Notes under the pieces: generated by a model
Told to the model about the DNA's origin: nothing
Seen by the model: only the letters and a program-made list of their open reading frames with translations
Databases searched by the model: none
Program-made: the position numbers and the translations under genes
Part shown: piece after piece, positions 13,806 through 23,061 of the stretch
How positions within the stretch are numbered: position 1 is the stretch's first letter
How the letters are laid out: each line of letters starts with the position of its first letter
Assembly: GCA_016209705.1 (NCBI GenBank)
Contig: JACQVR010000032.1
Coordinates: forward strand, 1 to 41,083
Source of the DNA: Planctomycetota bacterium
GTDB taxonomy: Bacteria; Planctomycetota; MHYJ01; JACPRB01
DNA length: 41,083 bases
Reading direction: 5' to 3'

Positions 13806-14870
13806 ATTCTCCTGGTCTTGGCGGCGCAGGAGCCGGCGAAACCGCCGGTTCGCCTGCCGGGGTCCTATTCCCATCCCTTCTTCGCCTTCAAGATCTACCT
13901 TCCCTCCGGATGGGCCCGCGGCCCCAATCACGGCCAGGCGAACGCCAGCTTTTACGCTCCCAAGATCGAACCGTACGTGCCCCGCGTCGATCTTTACCTC
14001 AAGAAGACGCCCGTCGAATTCGCCGCGTACGTGCAGGCATTCAAGGCCATGCTGGAGAAAACCTACCCGGACGCGGCGTTTTCCGGAGAGGACGTCGTCG
14101 CATCCGATCAGCGACATTCCTGGCGGTTCGTCGCGTCGTTCACCGACGGCGGCATTCCCATGAAGTCGATGTGGAGGCTGGTCGGCGTCGGCGACCGCCG
14201 CTACACGCTGGGGTGGGCGTGCCCGAGCGCGTCCTACGATCGATACGCCGATGCCATCGACGCCTTGATGCGGTCGTTTCGCACGTACCGCGAGCCGAAG
14301 GCCTCGATCGAGGCGCGGCGCTCGTTCGAACGGCTGTACGAGGAAGCGGAAAGGCTCTACCGGCAGGGCCGGAACGCCGAAGCGCTTTCCAAATTTCGGA
14401 CGTGCGCCGAGCTCATTCCGGAATATCCCGAGATTCACGCCGCCGTCGGAACGGCGTGCCTCAAGATCGGAAACGTCGCGGACGCCGAGGCCGCCTTCAA
14501 GAAGGCCTTCGAGCTCGATCCGTCCGATTATGGCGTGTGCTACAACTATGGAACGGCGCTCCTCCGGCAGTCCAAATACGACGGCGCCATCGACCTTCTG
14601 AACCAAGCCACGCAAGCCGATCCCCATCAGGAACCCGCATGGACCAATCTTGGCGTCGCCTACCTCGGCCGCGAACGGCCGGCGAATGCCGCGACCGCGC
14701 TCGAGAAGGCGATCGCCGCCGACCCGGAATCTCCCACCGCCCATTACAACCTCGGGCTGGCGTATGAACGCCTCGAACGGCAGAAGGAGGCCGTCGCCCA
14801 GTACCGTGAGACGTTGAAGCTGGATGCCGCCCACGAAGGCGCCCGCGATGGATTGAAACGGCTTCAATAG
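13788..14870 (+). CDS. Exported TPR protein
   Basis: The C-terminal half (about residues 185-355) is tetratricopeptide repeats. Typical A/Y/A/P spacing is seen in EEAERLYRQGRNAEALSKF, then PEIHAAVGTACLKIGN, AEAAFKKAFELDP, YNYGTALLRQSKYDGAIDLL and AHYNLGLAYERLERQKEAV. The N-terminal part (about 20-170) is a separate beta-rich domain opening HPFFAFKIYLPSGW. The start is unclear. A TTG at 13788, inside the second 31-bp repeat, gives MRIFCNILLVLAAQ, a plausible short export signal. The alternative is an ATT at 13806 directly abutting the repeat, or a later TTG. No Shine-Dalgarno is visible for any. It follows the ESCRT-like operon by 46 nt in the same direction and may be a further member of it. 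Confidence 0.8.
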   Translation: MRIFCNILLVLAAQEPAKPPVRLPGSYSHPFFAFKIYLPSGWARGPNHGQANASFYAPKIEPYVPRVDLYLKKTPVEFAAYVQAFKAMLEKTYPDAAFSGEDVVASDQRHSWRFVASFTDGGIPMKSMWRLVGVGDRRYTLGWACPSASYDRYADAIDALMRSFRTYREPKASIEARRSFERLYEEAERLYRQGRNAEALSKFRTCAELIPEYPEIHAAVGTACLKIGNVADAEAAFKKAFELDPSDYGVCYNYGTALLRQSKYDGAIDLLNQATQADPHQEPAWTNLGVAYLGRERPANAATALEKAIAADPESPTAHYNLGLAYERLERQKEAVAQYRETLKLDAAHEGARDGLKRLQ

Positions 14871-14872
14871 AA

Positions 14873-14901
14873 TTGCCCCAGCTACGCGGGCTTGCTACCT
14901 T
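14873..14901 (+). promoter_or_regulatory. Putative glyS promoter
   Basis: TTGCCC (14873-14878), a 17-nt spacer, then TACCTT (14896-14901). The glyS ATG at 14913 is only 11 nt beyond the -10, so the leader would be about 5 nt. The gene has no Shine-Dalgarno. Confidence 0.45.
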
Positions 14902-14912
14902 ACCCCGCTCCT

Positions 14913-16472
14913 ATGGTCGAACTGGATACCCTCGTCTCGCTCTGCAAGCGCCGCGGATTCATCTTCCAGTCGAGCGAGATTTACGGCGGCTTGGGCTCCG
15001 CCTGGGATTACGGCCCCCTGGGCGTCGAGCTCAAACGAAACCTCAAGGACCTCTGGTGGCGCGACAATGTCCACCGTCGCGAGGACATGGTGGGCCTGGA
15101 CGCGGCCATCACGATGCACCCGAAGGTGTGGGAAGCCAGCGGCCATGCGACGCACTTCGCGGACCCGTTCACCGGATGCCAGGATTGCGGGCGGCATTAT
15201 CGGGCCGACAAGCAGGACGAGGCGTCTCAATCCAGCAAATGGATCCAGGCGATCCGCAAAGTGATCGAGGGGCCCGCGGGCCAAAAGGATCCGGACCGAG
15301 CGCTGCGAAATTGGGCCCGGAGCGACGGAAAAAAACTGGCCCCAAATCTGCCGTGGGTAAAAAATCCGGACGATCCCGCACCGATTCCCAACCGTCCCGA
15401 ATGGCTGAACGGCCGCTGCCCCGCCTGCGGCGGCTCGCTTTCCGAGCCGAAGCCGGCCAACCTGATGCTCAGGACCACGCTGGGTCCGGTCGAAGCCACG
15501 GGAACGGTCATCTACCTGCGCCCCGAAACGGCCCAGGGCATCTTCGTGAACTTCGATAACGTGCTCCAAGCCACGCGCAAGAAACTGCCGTTCGGCATCG
15601 CGCAGATCGGAAAAAGCTTCCGCAACGAGATCACGCCCGGCAATTTCACGTTCCGCACCCGCGAGTTCGAGCAAATGGAGATCGAATACTTCTGCGCGCC
15701 GGGGATCGACGAGGAGTGGCATCAGAAGTGGATCGACGAGCGCCACGCGTGGTATCTGCGATACGGCCTGCGGAATGAAAACCTGCGCCTGCGCGAGCAC
15801 GCGAAGGACGAGCTTGCCTTTTACGCGAAGCGCTGCGTGGACATCGAATACCTCTTCCCGATGGGCTGGAGCGAGCTGGAAGGCATCGCCAACCGCACCG
15901 ATTACGACCTCAAGCAGCACGCGAAAGTCAGCGGCCGGCCGCTCACGTACTTCGACGAGGAACGCAAGGAACACATCGTCCCCTATGTCATCGAACCCTC
16001 CGGCGGCGTGGACCGGGCCGCGCTGGCGTTCCTGATCAATGCTCACCACGAAGAGGAAGTACGCGGCGAGAAGCGCGTCGTACTCAAACTGCATCCCGAG
16101 TTAGCGCCCATCAAGGTGGCGGTGCTGCCGCTCTTGAAAAAGCGCGACGACATCGTCTCCTGCGCGAAGGAAATCTGCGCGGCCATGCGCCGGCGCTGGG
16201 CGGCGCTCTATGATGATTCCGCCGCGATCGGCCGGCTCTACCGCCGCCAAGATGAGGTCGGCACGCCCTACTGCGTCACCGTGGACGTCCAGGCCGTCGG
16301 CGATCCGGAAAAGGGAGAAGCCGCGGATCGAAAGGTCACGATCCGGGACCGCGACTCCATGGAGCAGATCCGCGTGCCGATCGCCGAGTTGACCGATGTT
16401 TTCCCCGAACTGCTGGCCGGCGGGTGGAACCGCGTCGCGACCCGTTATCCGCCGCACGCGCCCGGATCGTAA
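14913..16472 (+). CDS. glyS: Glycine--tRNA ligase, single-chain (homodimeric) type
   Basis: Charges tRNA-Gly; class II synthetase of the alpha2 type shared with archaea and eukaryotes and found in a subset of bacteria, not the GlyQ/GlyS tetramer. The 519-residue protein begins VELDTLVSLCKRRGF, FQSSEIYGGLGSAWDYGP. It has motif 2 (SFRNEITPGNFTFRTREFEQ), EIEYF, the glycine-recognition GWSELEGIANRTDYDL and motif 3 (SGGVDRAALAF). It ends in an anticodon-binding domain (LAPIKVAVLPLLKK). Two cysteine pairs in the insertion (CQDCG, CPACGG) may bind zinc. I took the ATG at 14913, which gives the usual family start; the TTG at 14892 is less likely. There is no Shine-Dalgarno. Confidence 0.95.
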   Translation: MVELDTLVSLCKRRGFIFQSSEIYGGLGSAWDYGPLGVELKRNLKDLWWRDNVHRREDMVGLDAAITMHPKVWEASGHATHFADPFTGCQDCGRHYRADKQDEASQSSKWIQAIRKVIEGPAGQKDPDRALRNWARSDGKKLAPNLPWVKNPDDPAPIPNRPEWLNGRCPACGGSLSEPKPANLMLRTTLGPVEATGTVIYLRPETAQGIFVNFDNVLQATRKKLPFGIAQIGKSFRNEITPGNFTFRTREFEQMEIEYFCAPGIDEEWHQKWIDERHAWYLRYGLRNENLRLREHAKDELAFYAKRCVDIEYLFPMGWSELEGIANRTDYDLKQHAKVSGRPLTYFDEERKEHIVPYVIEPSGGVDRAALAFLINAHHEEEVRGEKRVVLKLHPELAPIKVAVLPLLKKRDDIVSCAKEICAAMRRRWAALYDDSAAIGRLYRRQDEVGTPYCVTVDVQAVGDPEKGEAADRKVTIRDRDSMEQIRVPIAELTDVFPELLAGGWNRVATRYPPHAPGS

Positions 16473-16492
16473 AATCTTTTGGAGGTCTTTCG

Positions 16493-17260
16493 ATGCGCAC
16501 TTTCGGACTCGCCCTGCTCCTCATGGCCCCGCAGGCGAACGACGCGGAGAAGCTGTTTCAGAAGATGGAGCAGGCGCTCCTCGCGGCCAAGACGATCCAA
16601 TACACATTCGTCTCGAGCGCGGAGGGAACGGCCGTCGGCAAGGTGGAAACCAGGGGTTCGCTGTTCATCGCCGAGGGAAACAAAGCGCGCTTGGAAGTCC
16701 ACGGGACCATCGGTAAAAAAGAATACGATCTGCTTCTGTGTTCCAACGGCGCTCAGGCCAAACTGAATCGCGATGAAAAGCCCGCTCCGCCCGTCCCGCT
16801 GCCTCCCCAGCCGATCGTGGAACCCCCCAAGAACCTGACGTCCAATCTCCTGAAAGCGTTCGCGCGGACCGGCATGTCCCTGGCGCAAGAATACGCGGAT
16901 CAAGCCTACCGCGTCGCCGCCGAACGTCAATTCCGCCAAATGATGGGAGAGAATCCCGGCCCGCCCCCCGAGGAAATCGACATCGCGACGCAATTTCAAA
17001 TGCAAAAGTTCGCGATGGGAAAGAAGGAAACCATCGGCGGGCGGCCCGCCCAAGCCATCGAGTTCGAAGTCAAGAAGGTCGGGCATCTTACCGGCCTCGA
17101 CACCAAAGTCACGGTGTGGATCGATGGCGAAACGTCGCTCCCCCTGAAACTGACGATCGTGACTCAAGGAGGCGCCGTGTCGTCCACGATGACGGAGCGG
17201 TACGATGGCATGAAGGTGGGTGAGAAAATCGACGACGCGAAGTTCCGGCTCCCGGATTGA
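16493..17260 (+). CDS. LolA-like exported lipoprotein-sorting-domain protein
   Basis: A 255-residue exported protein. A short signal peptide (MRTFGLALLLMAPQAN) leads into a LolA/LolB-like barrel: AEKLFQKMEQALLAAKTIQYTF, then repeated beta strands (TRGSLFIAEGNKARLEV), and near the C-terminus the typical VTVWIDGETSLPLKL. A helical, proline-rich insertion sits in the middle (about 95-165). LolA-like domains bind acyl chains or lipoproteins in the periplasm, but many family members have no known cargo. GGAGGT lies six bases before the ATG. It follows glyS by 20 nt and ends facing the convergent cytochrome gene 44 nt away. Its substrate is unknown. Confidence 0.75.
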   Translation: MRTFGLALLLMAPQANDAEKLFQKMEQALLAAKTIQYTFVSSAEGTAVGKVETRGSLFIAEGNKARLEVHGTIGKKEYDLLLCSNGAQAKLNRDEKPAPPVPLPPQPIVEPPKNLTSNLLKAFARTGMSLAQEYADQAYRVAAERQFRQMMGENPGPPPEEIDIATQFQMQKFAMGKKETIGGRPAQAIEFEVKKVGHLTGLDTKVTVWIDGETSLPLKLTIVTQGGAVSSTMTERYDGMKVGEKIDDAKFRLPD

Positions 17261-17304
17261 CCCGCGCGCCTGCACGGCACGCGTTCCTGGCCAAGATGCA
17301 GCCT

Positions 17305-18963
17305 CTATTTCAGCTCCATCTTGTGCCACGTCGTAAGGTGCCGGGGCAGATCCTTGTATCGATCATCAATTTTTCCTGTTCCGGGCCCGTTTCCCTTTGG
17401 ATCCTCATCATCTTCCGAGGCCACCCGATCATCCGTCCATCCGTCATCGCCATCCCTCATCAGCAACAGGAAGGGAATCTCGCGCCCCGCGGAGATAGCG
17501 ACATCGCCGGGTGGAGCGAGCGACCGCGTCCATTGCACGCGACACCATCCGCCGGCACGGATCGCTTTCGCGACGACGTCCGACTTCGCCTGCGCGGTCT
17601 CCTTGAAGGGTCCTGAGGCATCCACTTCCATCGTTCCGTTCGGCGTCCATCTCCAGAGCTGCACCGGCTCGTTCGGAAGACCATGCAACGCAAAACCAGG
17701 CGTCATGTCAGGATTCGCCGGGAATTGGATCTCCATCATATCGTCAGGATTCTGGTTGCGATCCTCCCACTCCACCAGGAAGGAGATGCTGGCCCCATCG
17801 TGCACGGCGCTTACCTGCGCCGATGCGAAGTACGGGCGTTTGAGATCCCGCCGGAGCTGCTGGAAATAGAGAGGAAGGACGTAGAACGGCTGCGTCTCAA
17901 GCCATCCGTGGGTTTCCTTCGGAGGCGGCGGAAGTTGCTTGATCTGCTGCCAGACGGGAGAAGCCGGACCGTTCGGAAGAACCGGAACTTTCGTCACGAT
18001 CATCTTCTCACTGTGCGGAAGGGGCAACGGTTCCTTCCGCTGAGAAAGAGCGATGACGTAGTGCGCCAGCGTCCAGCGGTCTTCCGGCGACACGGCGTAC
18101 CCGAACTCGTCGCCCATTTTCACGTAGTTTCCAAACGCGGCCATCGGGGTTCCGGGCACGCCCGCGGAGATTCTCAGGTAGAGGTGCCGGGTGTTCGGAC
18201 CCCCGGAATAGATCCCCTGCGTGAAGTCGGGAACCAAGCTCCGCCGATCGTCGACGGAATTCACCAGATCGGCCGCCTGCGGTCCCCGACCGTCTCCCTT
18301 CTCTCCATGGCAAACCGTGCAGCCGTATTTCTCGAACAGCGCTTTACCGCGTGAGATCGTCAGCGGCGTGGGGAAAGGCATGCCCAGCGCGCGGTGAAAG
18401 TTCCCGCTCTTGAGCGGCTTGCCGTAGACAGGATTGGCGGGATCGGCTTTCAAGCGGTCCACGGCGAACGGACTGATCGTGAACTTCTCTGCCCCCACTT
18501 GAATTTCCCGGATGCTCAACCGCGTCACATGCTCGACGATCTCCGTCGTATCCGCGGTATCGAGAAAGGAATAGCTGAGCATGGCCGACAGGGGGATGCC
18601 GTGCTGGATCGAGCGGACGATGTCCATCTTCGCCGGAGGCATATCCGGGTGCGTGGAACGGCCTTTGAACAGGCCCGACTTGAAATTCCTCGGGCGTGGA
18701 ACCAGAAAGTCGGCGAGCTCGCCGTCCCCTTCGCCTTTTTCCCCGTGGCACATCTGGCAGTATCGGGCGTACAGGGCTTTCCCGAGCGCCGGGTTTTGTC
18801 CCCGAAGGGGGTAGTCCATCGCATTCCAATCGACGTCCGCGAAGCGTGGTTCTTGCTTGTGGGCCTCCCACGGGTCCTGTGCCTCCGGATTCCCGCGGCC
18901 CGCCGCCGACACGGCCGCCGCCATCAGAACCGCTACGACGATTCCCCGCAGCGCGACGTTCAT
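17305..18963 (-). CDS. Dihaem c-type cytochrome with ethylbenzene-dehydrogenase-like domain
   Basis: A 552-residue periplasmic electron carrier. The signal peptide is residues 1-21. The first c-type haem motif CQMCH is at 69-73, with a methionine-containing stretch downstream, and the second motif CTVCH is at 215-219 (both followed by GEKGDG or GEKGEG). The C-terminal 200 residues are beta-rich (FASAQVSAVHDGASISFLVEWED, then MEIQFPAN and VQLWRWTPNG). They resemble the haem-b-binding gamma-subunit domain of ethylbenzene and related DMSO-reductase-type dehydrogenases. Neither a molybdopterin subunit nor another partner is in the window, so the partner is unknown. It has a good GGGAGG site and its own promoter. 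It is downstream of, and in the same direction as, the glycosyltransferase gene. Confidence 0.85.
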   Translation of the reverse strand: MNVALRGIVVAVLMAAAVSAAGRGNPEAQDPWEAHKQEPRFADVDWNAMDYPLRGQNPALGKALYARYCQMCHGEKGEGDGELADFLVPRPRNFKSGLFKGRSTHPDMPPAKMDIVRSIQHGIPLSAMLSYSFLDTADTTEIVEHVTRLSIREIQVGAEKFTISPFAVDRLKADPANPVYGKPLKSGNFHRALGMPFPTPLTISRGKALFEKYGCTVCHGEKGDGRGPQAADLVNSVDDRRSLVPDFTQGIYSGGPNTRHLYLRISAGVPGTPMAAFGNYVKMGDEFGYAVSPEDRWTLAHYVIALSQRKEPLPLPHSEKMIVTKVPVLPNGPASPVWQQIKQLPPPPKETHGWLETQPFYVLPLYFQQLRRDLKRPYFASAQVSAVHDGASISFLVEWEDRNQNPDDMMEIQFPANPDMTPGFALHGLPNEPVQLWRWTPNGTMEVDASGPFKETAQAKSDVVAKAIRAGGWCRVQWTRSLAPPGDVAISAGREIPFLLLMRDGDDGWTDDRVASEDDEDPKGNGPGTGKIDDRYKDLPRHLTTWHKMELK

Positions 18964-18983
18964 GGAACGGTACCTCCCGCTTG

Positions 18984-19011
18984 ATTATACGCGACGCCGG
19001 CGGCGACACAA
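18984..19011 (-). promoter_or_regulatory. Putative promoter of the cytochrome gene
   Basis: On the minus strand, TTGTGT (19006-19011) is followed after 16 nt by a perfect TATAAT (18984-18989). This leaves a leader of about 15 nt with a GGGAGG ribosome site before the ATG at 18963. The -35 touches the stop of the upstream gene. Confidence 0.55.
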
Positions 19012-21090
19012 TCAGGGCCGATACCCGCGCGCCCGCAGCAGCACGAAATGTTCGGGAACATCTCCGAAGCCGGTGATGGTGACCTCGATGGGGTCCTCCA
19101 CGCGCTCGAAATGCTCCCGCACCCGATCGATCCGATCCGGATATTCTTCTTTCAAATAGACGACGACCGCGTTCTTTCCAATGCGGGAATCGGCGCGCCA
19201 CCAGTTCCGGAACGACTTGGACGGCACGCCCAGCGGCGTGAAATCCCACGCCGTCACCGGTCGCAGATGATACGCCAGTATCGCCGCATGATGGTAATCG
19301 TTGGCGATCACGAAGTCCGGAGAAAGCCGCCGGACTTCGCGCGCCAATTGCTCCTGCTCGTCCAGGTACCGGGAGGGGAGGCACGCCAGAACCACCGGCG
19401 CCGCCACGTAGCCGGCCGCCAGAACCGCCAACGTGCCGGCGTGGAGCCTTCTCCCCCACGTCCCCCCCTCCGTCAACACCCGGCCGGTCATGAGGAGAAG
19501 ACCGAGATAGCCCGCCGCCGGCCAGTGAGCGCGCACCGAACGCAGCCATGACAACGCCGTGAAAAACAGCAGAAGCGGCATGCTCGCGGCAGAGTTCAAG
19601 CGGTCCGGTCCACCGGCCCGCCGCCACCCAATCAGGCTCGACAAGCCCGCCCCCCAGGTCCATGCCAACACGAAGGGCGTGACCAATTCGAATTGCCTCA
19701 GGGAGTACAGTCCGAAATATCTCAACGTCCACTGGTCCGCTTCCTGAAATCGGCTCGCCCCCTGATACACGAACGATTGCCATCCCTGCCGGGCGTTCCA
19801 GATGACGACGGGGGAAAATACCAGCAACGCGATGGCCGCTGCGACATAAGGTTCCCGGCGTTTCAGCCAGCTCCGGTGCTCGGAGCCGACCGCGAGAAGT
19901 CCCAACCCGCCCAAAGCCAGAAATACGGCGTGGTATTTCGACAGCATGGTCAGGCCGAGAAAAAAACCGGCCGCATACCACCACACGGGACGATCCCCGC
20001 ACAGCGCATGGGCCATGGCCCATAACGTTGCGGTCCAGAACAGGAGCAGCGGCGCGTCGGGAGTCGCTTCCGAGCTGAACTTGAGAAGCAAGGGAACGCA
20101 TCCCAGGAGCAACGCCGCCCATCGGCCCGCCGCTTCCCCGTAAAGCCGGCGGCCGGCCAGAAATCCGCACCAGATCATGAGGCCGCCGCCGACAATCGTC
20201 GCCATCCGCACGCCGAGGAGTCCGTCCCCGAACGCCGCCGACGAAAGCCATATCCACCAGCCGATCATCGGCGGATGGTCGAAGTATCCCAGCGCGGGAA
20301 ACTGGGCATAAAGCCAGTGATAGGCTTCGATCGCATCGAGCTCGATCTGCGCGGCCACGAGCACTTTGAGCGCCGTGAGGACGGCGATGAACGCGAGGAC
20401 TTGCGCCGCCGGCCGGGCGGCGTAGAGCCCGCCGAGCTGCCGCAGATAATCCCACGTCGCGCCGAATCCGAGCTTGCTCTTGCCCTTGAATCGGGGTGCG
20501 AACCGGATCGGAATCTCGACCACCCCGGCCGGCCGCGCGCGCGCCAAGATTTCCAGCAAGATCTTGAATCCCCGGACCTTGAGCGAAATCCCGTCCACCA
20601 AGCTCCGGCGCAGGCAAAAAAAGCCCGCCATGGGATCTCGAGCCCGCGTCAAGCCACGCGCCAGGAACGTGGCGCCGCGAGACATCGCCCACCGCAGGCG
20701 CGACCACCCTCCCGTCCCCCCGCCGGAAACGTAGCGGCTGCCGATCGCCACCTCGCAGCCTCCCTCCACCGCCTCGACGAGGCCGGGCAGCGCCTCGGGG
20801 GGATGGCTGAGATCGGCATCCATGACGGCGACGATGGGACTTTGCGAAGCAACGAACCCCTTCAAGACCGCGGAGCCGAGGCCGCGTTCGCCTTTGCGGA
20901 TGAGCGCCCGAACGGGATACGCGGCCGCCAGCCGCTCCACTTCCGCCGCGGTCCCGTCGGCGGAATCGTCGTCGACGAAGAGAATCTCCCAGTCCCAGCG
21001 GTCTCCGAACGCCGCGGCGACGCGATGAACCAGCGGCTCGATATTCCCGGCTTCATTGAGCGTCGGAACGACGACGGTGACGGATTTCAC
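19012..21090 (-). CDS. Fused glycosyltransferase: GT2 (DPM1-like) plus GT39-type membrane domain
   Basis: A 692-residue fusion. Residues 1 to about 235 are a GT2 polyprenol-phosphate sugar transferase. They begin [18 protein letters not shown], with [10 protein letters not shown], the metal-binding [11 protein letters not shown] and GSRYVSGG. The remainder is a polytopic membrane protein with about 10-12 helices, resembling the GT39/ArnT family. An acidic loop after the first helix ([18 protein letters not shown]) and [12 protein letters not shown] fit that family's catalytic loop. One chain would thus make a polyprenol-phosphate sugar and transfer it outside the membrane; the acceptor (lipid or protein) is unknown. 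The start is GTG at 21088-21090, 8 nt after a TATGAT hexamer and without a Shine-Dalgarno. It is divergent from mnmG. Confidence 0.85.
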   Translation of the reverse strand: MKSVTVVVPTLNEAGNIEPLVHRVAAAFGDRWDWEILFVDDDSADGTAAEVERLAAAYPVRALIRKGERGLGSAVLKGFVASQSPIVAVMDADLSHPPEALPGLVEAVEGGCEVAIGSRYVSGGGTGGWSRLRWAMSRGATFLARGLTRARDPMAGFFCLRRSLVDGISLKVRGFKILLEILARARPAGVVEIPIRFAPRFKGKSKLGFGATWDYLRQLGGLYAARPAAQVLAFIAVLTALKVLVAAQIELDAIEAYHWLYAQFPALGYFDHPPMIGWWIWLSSAAFGDGLLGVRMATIVGGGLMIWCGFLAGRRLYGEAAGRWAALLLGCVPLLLKFSSEATPDAPLLLFWTATLWAMAHALCGDRPVWWYAAGFFLGLTMLSKYHAVFLALGGLGLLAVGSEHRSWLKRREPYVAAAIALLVFSPVVIWNARQGWQSFVYQGASRFQEADQWTLRYFGLYSLRQFELVTPFVLAWTWGAGLSSLIGWRRAGGPDRLNSAASMPLLLFFTALSWLRSVRAHWPAAGYLGLLLMTGRVLTEGGTWGRRLHAGTLAVLAAGYVAAPVVLACLPSRYLDEQEQLAREVRRLSPDFVIANDYHHAAILAYHLRPVTAWDFTPLGVPSKSFRNWWRADSRIGKNAVVVYLKEEYPDRIDRVREHFERVEDPIEVTITGFGDVPEHFVLLRARGYRP

Positions 21091-21098
21091 TCGCGGGG

Positions 21099-21131
21099 AT
21101 CATACCAACGCCTCCTCGCCTCTGCTAACAT
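21099..21131. promoter_or_regulatory. Divergent -10 elements, probably leaderless
   Basis: Between the glycosyltransferase GTG (21090) and the mnmG ATG (21140) there are 49 bp. TATGAT (minus strand, 21099-21104) ends exactly 8 nt before the GTG. TAACAT (plus strand, 21126-21131) ends exactly 8 nt before the ATG. Neither gene has a Shine-Dalgarno or a convincing -35. Confidence 0.4.
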
Positions 21132-21139
21132 GGCCCGCC

Positions 21140-22915
21140 ATGTCCATCCCCTGCGATGTGCTCGTGGTGGGCGCCGGGCACGCCGGCATCGAAGCGGCGC
21201 TCGCGTGCGCCCGCATGGGGCTCGAAACGACCGTCTTGACTTTGAGCCTCGAGTCGATCGGACGCATGTCTTGCAATCCCGCCATCGGAGGACTCGCCAA
21301 GGGCCAGATGGTGCGGGAGATCGACGCGCTGGGCGGAGAGATGGGCAAGGCGACGGACGCGTCGGGCATCCAATTCCGGATGCTCAACACCCGGAAAGGA
21401 CCCGCCGTGCGATCGCCTCGGGCGCAGTGCGACAAGATCGCGTACTCTCGGTCCCTGCGCGACGTTTTGCTCCGCACGCCCCGTCTCTCCGTGCGCGAAG
21501 ACACCATTGAAGACTTCGCGGTCGAAGCGGGAGGGATCCGGGGCGTCGTCGGGAAAACGGGCCGGCGCTACGAGGCGCAGGCGGTGGTGGTGGCCACGGG
21601 CACGTTCCTCAAGGCGATCCAGCATTGCGGCGAAGTGAAGCGCGAGGGAGGACGGATCCATGAACCGTCCGCGGACCGCTTGAGCGACGCCCTGCGCCGG
21701 CTGGGCTTCGAGATCGGACGCCTGAAGACCGGCACGCCTCCGCGTCTGGCCCGTCATTCGCTCGACTATTCCAAGCTCGAAATCCAGCGCGGCGACGAAC
21801 CGCCGGTTCCGTTCTCCCATTTCACCGCCGGGATCCATCGCCCGCAGATCGTCTGCTGGATCACCTTCAGCCGCCCCGAGACCCACGACATCGTCCGCGC
21901 GAATCTTCACCGCGCGCCCATGTATTCGGGACAGATCACCTCCGCCGGACCGCGGTATTGCCCTTCATTCGAGGACAAGGTCGTTCGCTTCGCCGACAAG
22001 GAACGCCATCAAATCTTCCTGGAACCGGAAGGACCCGACGTGGAGGAGATCTATTGCAACGGTATTTCCACGAGCACGCCCCCGGACGTTCAGGAAGCGT
22101 TCGTGCGAACCATTCCCGGCCTGGAGCGATGCCGCTTCCTTCGATACGGCTATGCGGTCGAGTACGACTACGCGCTTCCCCATCAGCTCAAGCCGACTCT
22201 CGAGACGAAACGGGTTGAAGGGCTTTTCTTCGCCGGACAGATCAATGGAACGTCGGGATACGAAGAGGCGGCGGGCCAGGGTCTGGTGGCCGGGATCAAC
22301 GCGGCCTTGAAAGTCCTGGGCCGCCTCCCGTTCGTGTTGCGCCGTGACGAGGCGTACATCGGCGTGCTGATCGACGACCTGATCCGCCTGGAACACCGCG
22401 AACCGTACCGCATGTTCACGTCGCGCGCGGAGTATCGCCTCCTCCTGCGTTCGGACAACGCGGACCGGCGCCTCATGCGCACCGGCGCCGAATTCGGGCT
22501 CATCCCGCGCGAAGCCATGCAGCGCCTGGATGACAAGGAACGCCGCATCGGCGAGCTCCGGCGGCTGCTGAGGAAGACGCGGCGCGGACAAGACTCCCTG
22601 GAAGACCTCCTCCGGCGGCCGGAGGTTTCGGTCTCGGATTTCGGCCTCGACGCGCCTCAGGAAGTCCTGGAGCAAGTCGAGATCGAAGTAAAATACGAAG
22701 GATACATCCGGCGGCAGGACCGCGACGTGGCGCGATTTCTCCGGCTGGAGTCGCAGCGGATCCCGCAGGATTTCGATTTCCTCCGACTCCGGCATCTCCG
22801 GAACGAGGCACGCGAGAAGCTCGCCCGGCTGCGGCCGAGTTCGCTGGGACAGGCGTCGCGCATCGCCGGAGTGACTCCGTCGGATGTGCAGATCCTGAGC
22901 GTATACTTGAGGTAG
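21140..22915 (+). CDS. mnmG: tRNA uridine-5-carboxymethylaminomethyl modification enzyme MnmG (GidA)
   Basis: FAD-dependent partner of MnmE; installs the cmnm5 group on wobble U34 of tRNAs. The 591-residue protein begins with the dinucleotide motif [12 protein letters not shown], then [38 protein letters not shown] and DK-x-x-Y. It has the conserved GTFL stretch, [10 protein letters not shown], the [10 protein letters not shown] family signature, the [18 protein letters not shown] signature and a C-terminal [17 protein letters not shown]. It is about 40 residues shorter than E. coli MnmG (629), mainly because the helical insertion before the C-terminal domain is reduced; no active-site motif is missing. 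MnmE is not in the window. The ATG at 21140 is the first fitting start. Confidence 0.96.
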   Translation: MSIPCDVLVVGAGHAGIEAALACARMGLETTVLTLSLESIGRMSCNPAIGGLAKGQMVREIDALGGEMGKATDASGIQFRMLNTRKGPAVRSPRAQCDKIAYSRSLRDVLLRTPRLSVREDTIEDFAVEAGGIRGVVGKTGRRYEAQAVVVATGTFLKAIQHCGEVKREGGRIHEPSADRLSDALRRLGFEIGRLKTGTPPRLARHSLDYSKLEIQRGDEPPVPFSHFTAGIHRPQIVCWITFSRPETHDIVRANLHRAPMYSGQITSAGPRYCPSFEDKVVRFADKERHQIFLEPEGPDVEEIYCNGISTSTPPDVQEAFVRTIPGLERCRFLRYGYAVEYDYALPHQLKPTLETKRVEGLFFAGQINGTSGYEEAAGQGLVAGINAALKVLGRLPFVLRRDEAYIGVLIDDLIRLEHREPYRMFTSRAEYRLLLRSDNADRRLMRTGAEFGLIPREAMQRLDDKERRIGELRRLLRKTRRGQDSLEDLLRRPEVSVSDFGLDAPQEVLEQVEIEVKYEGYIRRQDRDVARFLRLESQRIPQDFDFLRLRHLRNEAREKLARLRPSSLGQASRIAGVTPSDVQILSVYLR

Positions 22916-22920
22916 GGAAT

Positions 22921-23039
22921 CCTCGGAGCACGTCGAGATATTCAAGGGGATGTCGAGATATAGGGGATGCAGGTGATAAGGCCCCCCGATGTGTGGTATC
23001 GTACCTCTCCATATCTCCTATATCCCGACAATCTCCTGG
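22921..23039. repeat. Dispersed palindromic intergenic repeat, copy 2 (ATCTCC family)
   Basis: A 119-bp element in the 146-nt gap after mnmG. It aligns over its whole length with the reverse complement of 32681-32779. Shared blocks in order are CCTCGGAGC, GTCGAGATA, GGGGAT, CAGG, a GTG-x-GTGGTA-type centre and TCTCCATATCTCC, with a GAC-x-ATCTCCT end. This copy has an extra 20 bp, from a second GTCGAGATA. The outer parts are inverted, so a hairpin is expected. It ends about 10 nt before the ribosome site of the next gene. Confidence 0.8.
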
Positions 23040-23061
23040 TATCGCGGATGGAGCCACGTTC

